A stretch of DNA of 64,000 bases from Leucosporidium creatinivorum (Eukaryota; Basidiomycota; Microbotryomycetes; Leucosporidiales; Leucosporidiaceae): contig BCKL01000032.1 of the NCBI GenBank assembly GCA_001600635.1, positions 103,083 to 167,082 of the forward strand. The letters are read 5' to 3'. The number at the start of each line of letters is the position of its first letter. The first letter of the stretch is position 1. Below the pieces are notes generated by a model, which was given only the letters and a program-made list of their open reading frames with translations, searched no databases and was not told the origin of the DNA. Shown piece by piece: positions 34,722-46,541 of this stretch. Made by a program: the position numbers and the translations under genes.

Positions 34722-35954
34722 CTACCTGATAGGCGTTCCACCCTTGCAGTGCCAATCGACATACTCGATCCTCCCGTCCAAGCTGTTGGTGATGTACAGC
34801 CTCTGGCGGTCGTTCTCGCCCGAGCCGAAGATGACGTTGGTGACCAGAGGTTTCTCTCCTCCAGACTGGATGCGAGCCTTGGGGATGCCGTGCTTATCGA
34901 CCACGAACACGCAGGCGAGGGACGGGTGGGCGATGAAGAGGTTCTGCGAGGGCGAGGAGCGTCAGCAAGGTGCTCGGCGATGAAGGGCTCGGTAGACTCA
35001 CGCCTTCCTCGTCGATGGTGAGGCCGTCGGGACCAGAGTTGCCAAGTCCAACGACTATTAGAAGAAGGCTAGTCAGCTTTTTGTAAGAGTGGACGCCGAA
35101 GAAGCTTAGGAGAGCGTACAGAATCGGTTGACCTTGGTGGTCGTGCCGTCAGGCAAGATGGGCATCCTCCACACCGAGTTGTCACGAGTCCTACATACGC
35201 CAAACTATCAGTCACTGCCTCATGCAGACATTCTCCGCCTGCAACGACTCACATGGCGACGTAAAGGAACTTCTCGTCGGTCGAGAGGACGATTCCGTTT
35301 GGCGAAGCTCCGTTGTTGATGAGCTGATGCAGCCTGCCCTCCGCGGTGTAACACCATACGCCACCAGTAGGATCTTGAAGTCCAGTCTGGCCCTGGTCGG
35401 TGAAGTCTGCGGCGAGAGAGAGGCGGTTAGTATCGCCGAGCGTCGAAGCTTCGAGCTGAACTCACAAATGTCACCCTTGGAGCTGATGACGAGGTCGTTC
35501 AGGCCTTTCCAGCTCTCGAGGTTCCTCCTGTTAGAGTGAAGAAGGAGCGTTAGCCACCGCCTAAATTGAGAGAACGGAAGAGCGCTCACCGAGCAAGGAA
35601 AGGCTCAATCGTATTCGTCTCGGGATCGAACAACAGTAGCCCCTTTTTGTAATCCGCAACGATCATCTTTCCATCCTCCCGTACTGCTAGGCCATTGGGC
35701 TCCCCATCCCACTGCACCCTCTCCGTCAGAACGGGCTTCTCGGCGGAAGGATCGCAGCTGAGGATTCGGCCGAAGGGGATGTCGACCACATATAGCTGCC
35801 CGTCCTTGGTAGAGGTGATTCCCTCCAAGAAAACTGCGGGAGTGTGCCCATTCCCGCCTTTCCAATCGGATACACCCTTGAACTGCTGCTCCTTCGGCAC
35901 TTGGAGCAAGAGCTTGGGCTCGATGACGGGAGGGATGGGGTAGAAGCCGGCCAT
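34722..35954 (-). CDS. SMP-30/gluconolactonase-like beta-propeller hydrolase
   Basis: Starts MAGFYPIPPVIEPKLLLQVP with no signal peptide. The protein follows the SMP-30/LRE (lactonase) six-bladed propeller: VFLEGITSTKDGQLYVVDIP, WDGEPNGLAVREDGKMIVAD, WKGLNDLVISSKGDIYFTDQ, NNGASPNGIVLSTDEKFLYV, GNSGPDGLTIDEEGNLFIAH. Metal-ligand positions of the family appear kept: Glu in LEGIT, Asn in GLNDLV, Asn in SPNGIVL and Asp in GPDGLTID. Members open sugar lactones such as gluconolactone to the acid. The start faces the divergent Zn2Cys6 regulator 632 bp away, suggesting local control. The natural lactone cannot be told from sequence. Confidence 0.85.
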
Positions 35955-36586
35955 GGTGGTAGAGTGTGGAGAGTGGTGAGATTGAGTACGTAAATGGGGA
36001 GTAGGCGCTGATAACGATCAAGGCGGACGAGGGAGCGAGGAGGTTGGATGAGGGAGGAAGGAGGAGGGTGCTCCGGAAGGTCGCGTTTAGGGACGATGGG
36101 TGGTGCTGGCAAAGAAGAGGAGGGGGCCGAGCAAGATACAAGAAGTGCTTCAAGATTGGCGTGCGTGGTAGAAGCCAGAAGAGTGAGCTGGATGAAAGAG
36201 AGCGCCTGTGGGGGTTGCAGGCCGGCCTTTGCCCCTGGCGGGGTGACCTCGCCGTAGTCTCCTTTGAAGACAGCCTTGCTGAAGAAAGCAAGGCTGGACA
36301 GGTCGAACTATTCGAAAAGAATTGCCTTGAGTAGGCAGGGAGAAGCATCGTATCTGCACCGCCGAAGCGGCTTGTGCGTCGCCGATCAGGAGCCAAGAAC
36401 AGCGAATAATGTATAGCAAGGGTTCAGCGAGCTCGTAGATGCTGCTAGGGTGTCGAACTGTAGTCCATCAGTACGGAGAAGAGCTGTCGGTGCGAGGTTG
36501 CGGAGAGAGAGCTCCTCGAACTTCGCGTGGGACGGTCGACGGCCCTCTCTCTTCGACTACTTCCTCGCTGCTTGGAATTCGCCTAC
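35955..36586. promoter_or_regulatory. Divergent promoter between lactonase and Zn2Cys6 regulator
   Basis: 632 bp between head-to-head starts. It contains a perfect 10-bp inverted repeat (CAGCCTTGCT, 6-nt loop, AGCAAGGCTG; 36271-36296) and a CCG-N3-CGG element (36362-36370) of the kind bound by zinc-cluster dimers. A regulator next to its targets often binds such a region; binding here is inferred. Confidence 0.45.
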
Positions 36587-39500
36587 ATGTCGCAGGAGCG
36601 GCCAGCGGACACTACGAAAGGAAAGGGCAAGACCAAAGCCAAGTCCAAACCTGCATCAACGTCTTCGACGAGCCCGGGCGAGGGAGAGGCGTTGGAGCTC
36701 AAGATGCCGAGCTTCATCCCGCCGGAGGGGGCGTTGAAGTCACGGGCGCCAGGCAGGCAGAGTGTAGCATGTCGGTGAGTGCTAGTTAGCAGCAGCGGGA
36801 TTCTCGGTCGCCCTGGAGCTCGGCTCGACTCCCTCCTCGCGTGTGTTCGAGGCGTTTCGCTGACTCTGCTCTACTACAGAGGTTGCCGCAAGCGCAAGAT
36901 TCGCTGTGACGGTTCTAAGCCATCTTGTATGAGCTGCCAGGTCATCTACCGGCAGGAGTGTGTATACGATCAAGTCCCATCGGCCGTGGACGCCGCGCTC
37001 CTTCTCAAGGAGCTCTCCGATCTCAAGACGCTGCTCGGGACGCTCGTAGTCAGCAATCAGGACGACAGAGATCGATTGCTCTCGGTCTACTCGGCCTCCG
37101 TTGCTCCAGGAAGCTCTGCGCCGCCGGTGGTGGGCCCTTCCTCGGCGCCGAGTCCGGCCTCGACTGGCTCTAACGAGGTGGCTGGAGGTCTTCGCGCTGT
37201 CAAACGGCCAGCCAATGAGGCTATATCGGACGATCCGCGCTCGCAGGAGGACGAGCGAGCGGCAGCTCTTCTCTCGGAGCTCTCTTTCGCGGCGTCGGGA
37301 CAGGTGGAGCACTTCGGCGCGACCAGCTTCTTGGTGAGTTTTGACGGAGGCGGGTGTCTGTCAAGCTTAGAGGGAGCTGATCACCCTCCCTCATGCCAGC
37401 ACCAACCCATGCTCGGCAGCAGCGCCTCGCCTCCCGTTCTGGCAGATCTCGGCAGCCCTTCGACCGTGGAGAAGGCTCGGCTCAGTACACTGGTCCGCAA
37501 CGTCCCCAGCGATCTGAGGAATCATCTACTCGATATGTAAGCTCTCCCATTCGCTACCCCTGCTCCCATTCCGTCTCCTCGCTTTGCCTCGCCCAACGTC
37601 GGTCTGATCTCAACTCGCCCCGCTAGCTTCTGGCTCTGGCAGTCCGTCCATTGCTTCGTCTACAAGTGAGTGACTCGTTTTGCCTATGAAACTTGATTTG
37701 AGTGATTCGGACGAGACGTGCAGAAGCTGACCGCCCTCTCCGCCGCCGCTTCCCCATCGTCCTCACCCTCCTTCCCCCACCTCGTCAATCTTCAGGCCAG
37801 CTCTGCTACGCGATCTCGACGGAGGTCCTTACTGCAACGACTTCCTCATCAACGTCATCTTCGCCCATGCTGCGAGGTTCAGCAATCGCAGCGTGAGTTT
37901 CGTCGCTTGGCCTTGGCAAGGGATCTCGTCGCAGACGCACTTTAGAGCAGTGAGCTCACTAGAACTCTCTGGATCGCTCGCAGGACGTTCGCACATCATC
38001 ATCGGACATGCAGACAGCCGGCGGCGTCTTCCTGGCGCGCGCGAAAGAGCTGCTCAGCTCGGAGTCGGTTCGTCGCGATCAGGCTGGCTTCTCGAGGGCC
38101 GAGAGAGCTGACATTGCTTCCTCGCATCTTAGGATAAGCCATCGTCGATTCCGACGGCGCAAGTGAGTACACTGCACCGTTATCCCGCCTTGCTGAGCTA
38201 ACCTGTCTTCGCTCGCTCGCAGGGCCTGCTCATTCTCGGCGGCCGCGAGTCCGCGTGTGGGAATCACTCGCAAGGATTCCTCTACACCGCGATGGGACTC
38301 AGTATGGCGATAGACCTCGGCGTGCATCTCGACGGTACGAGGGTGTACGGCGCTCAGCACCATGATCCACTCGAGGTGGAAGTGCGAAAGCGCCTGTTCT
38401 GGTCGTGCTATGTGGTGGGTCATTGTGGACCGAGAAGCAGCCCTTTCGAACCGTTTCGCTCACCGCCCGTTTCCCCTCGTCGTCGCAGTGGGACAAGTCC
38501 ATCTCGCTATGTCTTGGCCGTGCGCCTCGCTTTCTCAAAGGCGACTCTTCCTTCAGGCCGCCAGCAGACTGTAAGCTGTCCCTCGACGTCGAGCTCGAGC
38601 CGCTCGCTCATTCGTTTCGTTCTCAGTCGACAAATCGGAGGACGACCTTCCCTGGCTCCCTCAGTTCTCCGAGATGCCCTCCGACCTCGCACACTATCCC
38701 ACCTTCAGCTTCCGAAGCGGCGCCTACTTTGAAAAGTCGTGCAAGCTTTCAGAGGTGAGGCGCGTTTCTCTGGCGCCGAACTTTGAGCTGAGCCTCCTCC
38801 TCAACAGATCATCGAAGACATCCTGCTCGAGATCTATGCTGGAAAGCGACGTGACGATACCGAGCAAAGCCTCAAGCGCTACAACAAGCAGCTCGACGAC
38901 TGGCGTTCAACTCTGCACATCGACCTGGTCATCGCCGAGGACGCCGTCGTTTCCCCTCCGCCGAACTGTGTCACGCTCAAGTAAGTTCGACGCTCTTGTC
39001 TCGCGGGTTACTGCTGACCTTCCTTTCTACTTGACAGCATGCTCTACAACGCCTGCGTCATCCTCGCAAATCGGCCGATGGCTTTCAGCGGCTGGGGACC
39101 TCGCATCAGAGGAAGTGAGGCGCAGACTGCCGACTCGAAGGAGCGCTGTCGCAAGGGTGAGTGGCTCTTCCTTCTTTCCCTACTCATCTTGTAAAGAGTT
39201 GACGCGACGTCCCTCTGCAGCCGCGAACGAAATCGCCCGATTTCTCCGCCTTTACGGCTCGACGTTCCAATTCCGCAACATGAACCTATGTACGCTCCTT
39301 GCACTTGGGCTTCTCGTCTATGACAATACTGACCCCCTCTCTTCACAGTGATGGGCTACACGGGGTACACCGCGGCGACCATCCTCATCGCCGACGTTAG
39401 AGCGCCCGACTCGCGGCTCGCACAGCTGGCAAGCCAGCACCTCGAGGTGATCCTCGAGTCCCTCTCCAGTCAGACCTCCGTCACCCCGAGCGTTCAGCGG

Positions 39501-39899
39501 TCGATCGAGATCATTCGACACCTGTTGAACAACACGCCGCCGGCCAGCGGAGCGAATACTCCTCACTTCCCCTCCGCCAAACGACCTCGCGGCCACGTCG
39601 ACAGCAGCTCGGATCAATCGGCAGTCCCATCTTGGACCTTCGACGCAGGCTCCCAAGGTCCAGGAAGCTTCGTCGGTGGAGCTCAGCCGACCGCCGCTTT
39701 CGGCGATCACTCGGCTCTCCAGCTCTCCGAGTTCCTCAACGTCGACTTCAACGGCGCCCAGAATATGGACATGCTTCTCGCACCGCCCATTCTTCCTGCG
39801 TTCCCGGAAAGTGGGCCGCTCTCATGGCTCGGCGCGGCGCAGGACGGGGACTGGCTCCAGGGATACGATTGGCTACAGCAGAGTGGGAATGTGCAGTAG
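36587..39899 (+). CDS. Zn2Cys6 fungal transcription factor
   Basis: An N-terminal basic stretch (TTKGKGKTKAKSKP) precedes the binuclear zinc cluster, which is split by an intron after VACR. The cluster reads CRGCRKRKIRC then DGSKPSCMSC and IYRQEC, i.e. C-x2-C-x6-C-x6-C-x2-C-x7-C. A dimerisation-type coiled coil follows (ALLLKELSDLKTLLGTLVVS). The large middle region matches the fungal-specific transcription factor domain: FLYTAMGLSMAIDLGVHLDG, EVRKRLFWSCYVVDKSISLC, LGRAPRF. The C-terminus is Ser/Pro-rich and acidic with LSEFLNVDFNGAQNMDMLL, a possible activation region. Nuclear DNA-binding regulator; the sites are probably CGG triplets. Many introns, some junctions approximate. Stop TAG at 39897-39899. 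Confidence 0.85.
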
Positions 39900-40085
39900 A
39901 GCTGTTTATGTTGTGTCAGTTGTTGTATCGAGCTATTTCTCGAGCTTCGACTGGATTCTTGCGTAGAGGATAACATCAAGTGCCGAAATTCGGCTCGCAA
40001 GCCTCGGCGGAGGGAAGTCGCGCGATCTTCACCTGAGTCGACTCGCTCCTCTCGAGTACGTCCACATTGACTCGAGCGCGCCAAA
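39900..40085. other. Downstream region of the regulator gene
   Basis: Short stretch with no gene, ending where similarity to the regulator's exon 1/2 junction begins. Confidence 0.4.
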
Positions 40086-40315
40086 GGTGTGGCGTTGAAG
40101 TCGCGGGCGCTAGGCAGGTAGAGTGTAGCGTGTTGGTGAGTGAGATCTGGTTGGAGCGAGACTCTCGGCAGCCCCGAGGCTCGGCTCGACTTCCTCCTCG
40201 CGTGTGCTCGAGGCGTTTCGCTGAATCTGCTCTACTGCAGAGGCTGCAGGAGCGCAACATCAGGTGTGATGGCACCAAGCCATCCTGTATGAGCTGCCAG
40301 GTGATCTATCGGCGG
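40086..40315 (+). pseudogene. Broken partial copy of the Zn2Cys6 DNA-binding exon pair
   Basis: This stretch closely matches 36730-36955, the end of exon 1, intron 1 and start of exon 2 of the regulator upstream. In the copy a CAG codon has become TAG (40119-40121). One base is missing in the first Cys region, so the reading frame shifts before DGTKPSCMSCQVIYR. The intron, with similar but diverged sequence, is retained, so it arose by DNA duplication and not through mRNA. The rest of the gene is not present. It cannot encode a working zinc cluster. Confidence 0.8.
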
Positions 40316-40472
40316 GGGCAAGTTGAACGCCGACTCCCGAGCACCGAGCCGAGCGACGTTCAACTTGCGAAAGCGCGTTGCCGACCCAATCGTAACGAGG
40401 GAGATGTTCATACATCTTAGTTGCTGATGAGTACGGATGACGCTGTGTTACATGACGAGAAAGGAAGGAAGA

Positions 40473-41935
40473 CTACTGGACAATGTTCTCGATGGCTTGA
40501 CCGGTCAAGAGAAGGGAAAGCTGCTCCACTACAATCCTCGCGCTGAGGGACTGGATCTCGTGCGTGGCGGCGCCGATGTGAGGAGTGAGGATAACGTTGT
40601 CGAGGGTGTACAGGTTGTTGCCGTAGGCCTCCTTGGTGGGAGGCTCGGTCGCGAGCGCATCGAGGGCGGCGCCATGAATGGTGCCGTTCTTGAGCGCCTC
40701 GTAAAGATCTTGCTCGTTGACGATACCGCCACGCGAGGCGTTGCTGGAGAGAGTTGCGACAAGGTCAGCGACGCCTCGGTTTGGCTCGAGATGAGCGACT
40801 CACAGGAGAATGGCATTCTGCTTCATCTTGCCCAGCATTGCCGAGTCGACGAGACCCCTCGTACTCGGTGTCAGAGGCAAGTGGAGCGACAAGATGTCGA
40901 CGTCTCCGAGCATCTCCTCGATGCTGTCGACTCGTCGGTGCGGGAGGGCTCCACCCCTGCCCGACTCGGTCCAAGCCTCTTGAGGAGCGTAAGGGTCGTA
41001 TGCGATGATTGAGCAGTTGCAGGCGTTCTAGTGGGTGTTTCAGGTCAGCTCGAGCTGATGGTAAAATCGAAGAGCAACCTGAGAACGGAGCGAGCTCATG
41101 CCGAGCGCCGAACAAGCGCCGAACCTACCCTGAACTTCTCGGCGGTCTGACGTCCAATGTTTCCCATACCTATTCGAGAGCAGGGTCAGGCAGCTGTTCA
41201 AGTTGAACAGAACTCGGAGGAGAGACGCACCAACCACGCCAATGGTCTTGCCGAAGAGGGAGTTGCCCATCACGCTTGTGGCGATGTTCACCTCGCCCGA
41301 CCGAGCTGCACGAGTGAGGAGCGGCTGTCAGTGCACCGAAGTGAATACCGAGGTGAGTCTGAAGCTCACCACGTCGGTCAAGCTCCGAGATACGGCGGCT
41401 GAGGGAAAGAGCGAGACCCAAAGAAAGCTCGGCGACACTGTGGGAGGAGAACAGGTTAGCCTGCTTCTTTCCCCCCTCTTCTCCTCTTCTTTCTTACACT
41501 GACCTTTCAGCGTTCACTCCCGGCGTGTTACAGACGGTGATGCTCTTCTCGCGACAAGCCTTGAGGTCAACAGTGTCAACTGAAGAGCAGGAGATGATCA
41601 GCGCCGATCTCGAGGCTTCAAGCCCTCAACTCCTCCAGCCCCGAGCTCTCAGTTCCATGGCCTATAGCTCGGATCTATTGTACATGTAGGACCACAGTCG
41701 ACTCACCTCCAACCCCTTGCTTGGAGAGGACTCGAAGCCTCTTGGAAGCCCTCAGGTCGGCCGAGGGGATGACCTTCGCCCTGTTGCAGATGCCATCCGC
41801 CTCCTCGATCCAATCCCTGTAGTCTGCGTCCGTATGAAGGATCACTCGCTTGAAGAGCCTGCGAGCGAGAGCGATTCCATCCGGGTGGATCTCGTCGGCG
41901 ATGGCGACGGTGTAGGGGAGCTTGTCGATAGTCAT
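40473..41935 (-). CDS. D-isomer-specific 2-hydroxyacid dehydrogenase (PGDH-like)
   Basis: Starts MTIDKLPYTVAIADEIHPDG. The catalytic domain includes ICNRAKVIPSADLRASKRLR, VLSKQGVGVDTVDLKACREK and TVCNTPGVNAESVAELSLGL. The nucleotide-binding fold has TIGVVGMGNIGRQTAEKF (GxGxxG). The NAD-side and catalytic residues are in LLNASRGGIVNEQDLYEALK (Arg), AALDALATEPP (Glu) and LTPHIGAATHEIQS (His). These reduce 2-keto acids to D-2-hydroxyacids with NAD(P)H, or the reverse; substrate is unknown. About 340-360 residues without the C-terminal ACT domain of serine-pathway enzymes, so a catabolic or glyoxylate/hydroxypyruvate reductase-like role is more likely. Several short introns. It converges on the regulator and its broken copy. 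Confidence 0.88.
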
Positions 41936-42465
41936 GTGGGTTGAAGAGGAAGATTGGAGATGCTTAGTGTAGGTGCGAGCTGGTGATGAGCCAACGAGAC
42001 GAATGTGGGAGGAAGAAGAGAGGCGAGCGAGGTGGGGGTCGAATGTCGAGCTAGACGCTCCCCGCGCCTTTCTGGCTCGTTCTGCAGGGGGAGCTCGCCG
42101 GTCTGAAGTACCGGTCGGTTGGGAAGCTTGGGAAGCCGCTGCTCGAGTGAGGGCGGACTCGGCGAAGTGGAAACGAGAGAGCGAGAGCGCAGCGTCGAGT
42201 TGTACCTTGACAGCTCTCTAGACGTCGTCAACGGCGTCGGTTTCCGGACAGAGTTTTTTGAGCGTATCTTTCTCGCATCTGAGTAGGTTAGTGGAGGCGA
42301 CTTTGCAGCTTATTCTCCGTGTGCGCTCGCCGTAGCGCTTCGCCGAGGCGGCTGCTCTGCTCTCATTTCGACCCCAGAGCGAGCTGGGAGGTACTGGTAG
42401 AAGTATAGGATACTCATAATACAGTTCCGTGACTCAGAATACGACCCTACAGACTATGTGACAAC
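41936..42465. other. Spacer between transporter and dehydrogenase genes, holding repeat copy A
   Basis: 530 bp upstream of the dehydrogenase, downstream of the transporter. It contains the first copy of the duplicated element (42048-42216). Confidence 0.55.
42048..42216. repeat. Dispersed ~165-bp repeat, copy A
   Basis: Similar over its length to 46728-46889, with a 38-nt block (42083-42120) that is identical in both. That block contains CGG-TCTGAAGTA-CCG at 42099-42113. Copy A lies about 110 bp upstream of the dehydrogenase start, so it could be a promoter element. Confidence 0.75.
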
Positions 42466-44950
42466 CTAAGCAAGCGTAGCGACCTCTCGGTGACGAGCCG
42501 TTCCCTTCTCGTCCGTGCTCTCCATCGACGCGCCTCCCGACGACTTCATCTCGGGCTTGAGGTCCTCGTCGGTGGGGTATGCGATGGTGTGGATCTTGTG
42601 CAGAGGTACAGCGAAGAGCTTGTCCATTCCCTCGAGCGATCGACCTATCGCCGAGGTAGGAGAGGGAGCCAAGGTGGGCGGGAGGGTGTGAGGAGGGGGC
42701 GTGCAGGATGTCAGCGACCTTCATCAGAGCAGAAAGAAGAGAAAAACTCACCGGCAGTCTCAGGCATGCAGTAATACGCAAACACAATCGATATGGCACA
42801 AACTGAGGCGAAGAAGACGAAGGCCCCGTAGCGCTTCCGGCGACCAAGAAGGTGGGCGTGGACTTGGAGTTGAAAAAGTTCATGGCCCAATGAAGAGCCA
42901 TCATGAAAGAGACGCAGTGGGAGCGGATGCGAGTGGGGAAAACCTCGGAGGTGAGGAGGTAGGGCATCGAGAACCAGCCTGGAAACGGGGAGGGTCGGTC
43001 AGCTTGAGGACATGTACAGGTGCAATCAAAGAGCTACATACCGATAGACCAGCCGCAGGCGTGAATGTAGATGGCAGCAATGGCGCCCTGCGAAGCTCGG
43101 AGGGCGTTGGGGTCGGCGTCGATGGACTCGGGAGAGCGGCCAGTAGTGACACCGAGGTAGACAGCGAGGTAGGAAAGCGTGACGAGCTGGAGAGAGATGC
43201 CGAGGAGGAGGGAGCGGCGACGACCGAAGAAGTCGACCAAGAAAGCGCCGCTGCCGAGGTCCAAGGAAGGTCAGCCGAGCGCTCGAGCAGTGCTTGTAGC
43301 CACATAAGCCGATGAGGCGAGAGCAGCAAGACGTACGTAGCGACAGCACTGAGGAACTTGACGATGGCGTAGCATCCAGTAGCGACGAGGGAAGCAGAAT
43401 CGCCGGTGATGCCGAAGTAGCCGAGAATGGTAGGCGAGTACTGAGTGATGGCGTTGGCTCCCGACCACTAGAGAGGGTATATGAAGTCAGCTTCTGCCGC
43501 TCGTATCGCTCGTTCCGGCCTCGGTCGCCTTCGGAGCCGTCAACCGCTTCCGTCGGCGGAAGGGGGAGGAGCGACGAGCGAAGGGAGACGGTGAAGAGAG
43601 CTTACCTGGCCGAGCACGTGGCAAATGAAGAGCAGAGCGAAGCGACGACGGTTGGGGGCAGTGGCGAAGACCTCAGCCCAGATCGCGAAGTAGCCCGAGC
43701 CAGTCTTCACGCTGCGCTCCTCGGCGATCTGAGCGGCGGCGCTGTCGAGCTCTCCTTGGACGAGAGGATGGTCGGCCGGAAGCCTGCGAAGGCGAACGAG
43801 GTTGATGCTGGCCTTCTCGTAGTTTCCGCGGAGGAGGAAGTAGCGAGGCGACTCGGGGACGAGGAAAGTTCCGGCGATCCAGACGCCGAGGGGTACGAAC
43901 TGGAAGAGGGTGGCGGTCCACCATTGCTGGGCACTCGGGAAGTGAAGATGAACGCCGTACATGACCCTGTGAGAGACGAGGTCAGCATAAGCATCTTACA
44001 GGCGAGGCGTCGAAGGTCCGTCGCCGAAGCCGGTCGCGCCTCCTCCTCCGCCATCTCGAGGACTCACCAGAAGCCAAACACGACACCAAGCTGTTGCGCT
44101 GCTGCGTAAATCATAATAATCATACCCCTGATGGACTGAGGAGCAATCTCGGCCAGATACATGGGGCTGCAGACGGTAGAGGCGCCTGTTCGGAAGAGGG
44201 AGACGAAACCGAGCGGGAGGGGTAGGGAGACAAGACACTGGACGTCAGCAGTCTTCTATAGTACTGAAGAGAGTGCAAAGTAATCTCACCGATGCCAAGC
44301 CCTCCGATGAAGCGACTGGCGTAGAGAGCGGAAAGGTTGCCGTCAGAGAGCGATTGGCCGAGGATACCAGCGCCGTAGAACACAGTGGCAACGCGCAGAG
44401 CGTTCAGACGACCGATCCTGTCGATGATGAGGACGACTGTGGCAAAGAGGTGAGCGTCGGTCAGCGTTTGTTACGCACTCGGCGACTCTACGAAGCATAG
44501 ACGTCGAGGCTCGGGGGATGGCGGTACTCACTAGCAAGGCAGCCAAAGACCGCACCAGCGGTGGCAATTGCAGTGATCCATCCCTTGGCGTCGGCGAGAG
44601 CGGTCGGCGAGAGCTGCAAGACGAACGAATCAGCACGGCGAACGGCGTGGGGGGCGGCGGTTGAGCACCGAAGGGCAAACTTACAGTGTCAAGACCAAAT
44701 TTGGCCTGGAAGTCCTTGTTGACGATGACACGAGCGATGTTGCTGGCAAAGAAGAGACGGAGAGGGTCAGCTCGACAGCACAAGGCTCGGGGCTCGGCAG
44801 GGTCAAAGCTCACCCTTCGTCGAAGCCTTTGCAGGTGCCGGGCAAGGCCATCAAGGCGGCGGAGACCCATAGATACCAGTTGAAGATTTGCCTAGGCTGT
44901 GCAGCCATCGAGCGCCGAGTACGAGCGATCATAGAGTCTTTGGCTCCCAT
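42466..44950 (-). CDS. Sugar-porter family MFS transporter
   Basis: Starts MGAKDSMIARTRRSM, then NWYLWVSAALMALPGTCKGF as first membrane span. Sugar-porter signatures are all present: a DRIGRLNALR loop between helices 2 and 3, SRFIGGLGIG (helix 4), PESPRYFLLRGNYEKA after helix 6, GRRRSLLLG between helices 8 and 9, and PETAGRSLEGMDKLF after helix 12. Extra features are YLAEIAPQSIRGMIMI and LLTSEVFPTRIRSHCVSFMM. Twelve helices are expected. The cytosolic C-tail is hydrophilic (KPEMKSSGGASMESTDEKG). Such proteins carry hexoses, pentoses, polyols or sugar acids by proton symport or facilitation; substrate cannot be named. It is divergent from the aldolase gene. Confidence 0.9.
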
Positions 44951-45411
44951 CTTAGCGAGAGGATGGAGGCTTGTCGGCGAAGAAGGAAAAGAGAGGAGGA
45001 AGGTGCTGAGTGGCTGAGGTGTAGGTAAGGTGAAGATGAAGTGAGATAGTTGACAAGCTGTAATGGAGTGGAGCTAGCGCGGCGGCAAAGCGGGGGCCCG
45101 AGTTGGAGAGAGGGAAGGGCGAGGGGAAGGGATGAGGAGGAAGAGAGAGAAAGACGAAGCGGGTCCCCCTCAAATGCTTCTCATCTGGTCTGCGGAGATG
45201 CCCAGATTGCCAACAATGGCCCAGGGATGCTCGTGGGGGGAGACAGAACAGCCTTTCCCTCAGTCTTTGCGAGAACTCGAGAGCCCGCCCGGCGAGCTCA
45301 TCGTGGCTCGATCTCTCCTTTCGCCCGTGTTCTGCTGGCCACTCGATTGTCGCCGACCTCGGCGACGCTCGCCATGCCGTGGCTTCCTTTCTTGCCTGCT
45401 CCTGCCCCTCC
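44951..45411. promoter_or_regulatory. Bidirectional promoter between transporter and aldolase
   Basis: 461 bp between head-to-head starts. GC-rich blocks near 45080-45100 include several CGG/CCG triplets. No TATA box is obvious. Shared control of uptake and breakdown is plausible. Confidence 0.4.
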
Positions 45412-46541
45412 ATGCTCCGCTCAGCTCGCCTTCGCCCCACAACCCTGCTTCCAACCGCGACGCGTTGCTTCCCTCGCTATTCACTTGCCACACTTCCAAC
45501 CGCCATCAGGATGAAGCAAACCGACGTCAAAGTACCTAACCGAGCCAAAGCTGCACTCGACAAGGATGAGGTCTTCTCCAGCATGTCCATCAAGCTCTGC
45601 ACCTCGGTCGAGATCGTAGGGATTGCCAAAGCCGCTGGATTCGAAGCGATCCTCCTCGATATGGAGCACAATGCCTTCTCACTATCTACAGCAAATCAGG
45701 TGAGTTACATGCTTCGTCTACGAGTTTCTACCGACGGGCGAACGCTGACCCCCTCTTCTCGGACAGCTCTCCTGTGCCGCTCTCGCCCACGACGTTACCT
45801 GCCTCATTCGCGTACCGGCCAACGAGCCTCAATGGATCTCTAGGTGTCTCGACGGTGGAGCTACGGGCGTGATTGTACCGCATATCAGCAGCGTGGCCGA
45901 GGCGCAGGCAGTCGTGAGGGCAGCTCGGTTCCCTCCTTTGGGCATGCGAAGCGCGGTTGCTGGACTTCCTCGTGAGTGCTAGTCTATCCCTCGTACTCAT
46001 CTGGCTGTTCTGACCGACCCTCCATCAGACTACAACTACGCTCGTCTACCAACACCGCTCGCCAACGAGATCTGCAACGCCGGCACGCTCGTGATCGTCA
46101 TGATTGAGGATCAGGCAGGTCTTGATTGCGTCGAGTGAGTCTCAACGCATTCCGCTACATGTTCATCTGTCTGACACTCTTACTCGCAGTGAAATCGCTG
46201 CTCTGGATGGCCTCGACGTGATCCTCATCGGAACAAATGATTTAACAGCCGAGCTCGGCGTGCCAGGCGACTACGACAGCCCTCTCATCGCAGCAGCCTA
46301 CACCAAGGTGATTGCTGCCGCTCGTCGAAACGGCAAGCACGCTGGTGTAGGAGGCATCAACAGCCGAATGGACCTCGTTCGCAAGTTCGTCGAGGAGGGA
46401 GCTCGGTTCGTGATGGCTGGAACGGATCTGCCATTCCTCTTGGGTGCGGCGACGAAGCGAGGGAATGAGATGGCGGATTTGAGGGCTTGGACGGCGGAGC
46501 AGGTCAAGCCGAATGGCGTCAACGGGAATGGTCATGCCTGA
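45412..46541 (+). CDS. HpcH/HpaI-family class II aldolase, probably mitochondrial
   Basis: The first ATG in frame gives MLRSARLRPTTLLPTATRCF, an Arg/Ser/Thr-rich leader with no acidic residue, like a mitochondrial presequence; an internal Met (MKQTDVK) lies 34 codons on. The core is a TIM barrel of the HpcH/HpaI type: SIKLCTSVEIVGIAKAAGFE, AILLDMEHNAFSL, LIRVPANEPQWISRCLDGGA, TGVIVPHISSVAEAQAVVRA, LVIVMIEDQAGLDCVDEI (metal Glu), VILIGTNDLTAELGVPGDYD (metal Asp) and GARFVMAGTDLPFLLGAA. Family enzymes split 2-keto-3-deoxy acids, or related 4-hydroxy-2-oxo acids, into pyruvate plus an aldehyde with a divalent metal. The exact substrate is unknown. Confidence 0.88.

Noticed and set aside
45379-45411. 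Upstream start for the aldolase
   Set aside because: The codon at 45379 is GTG. The first ATG in frame is at 45412 and begins a good targeting leader.
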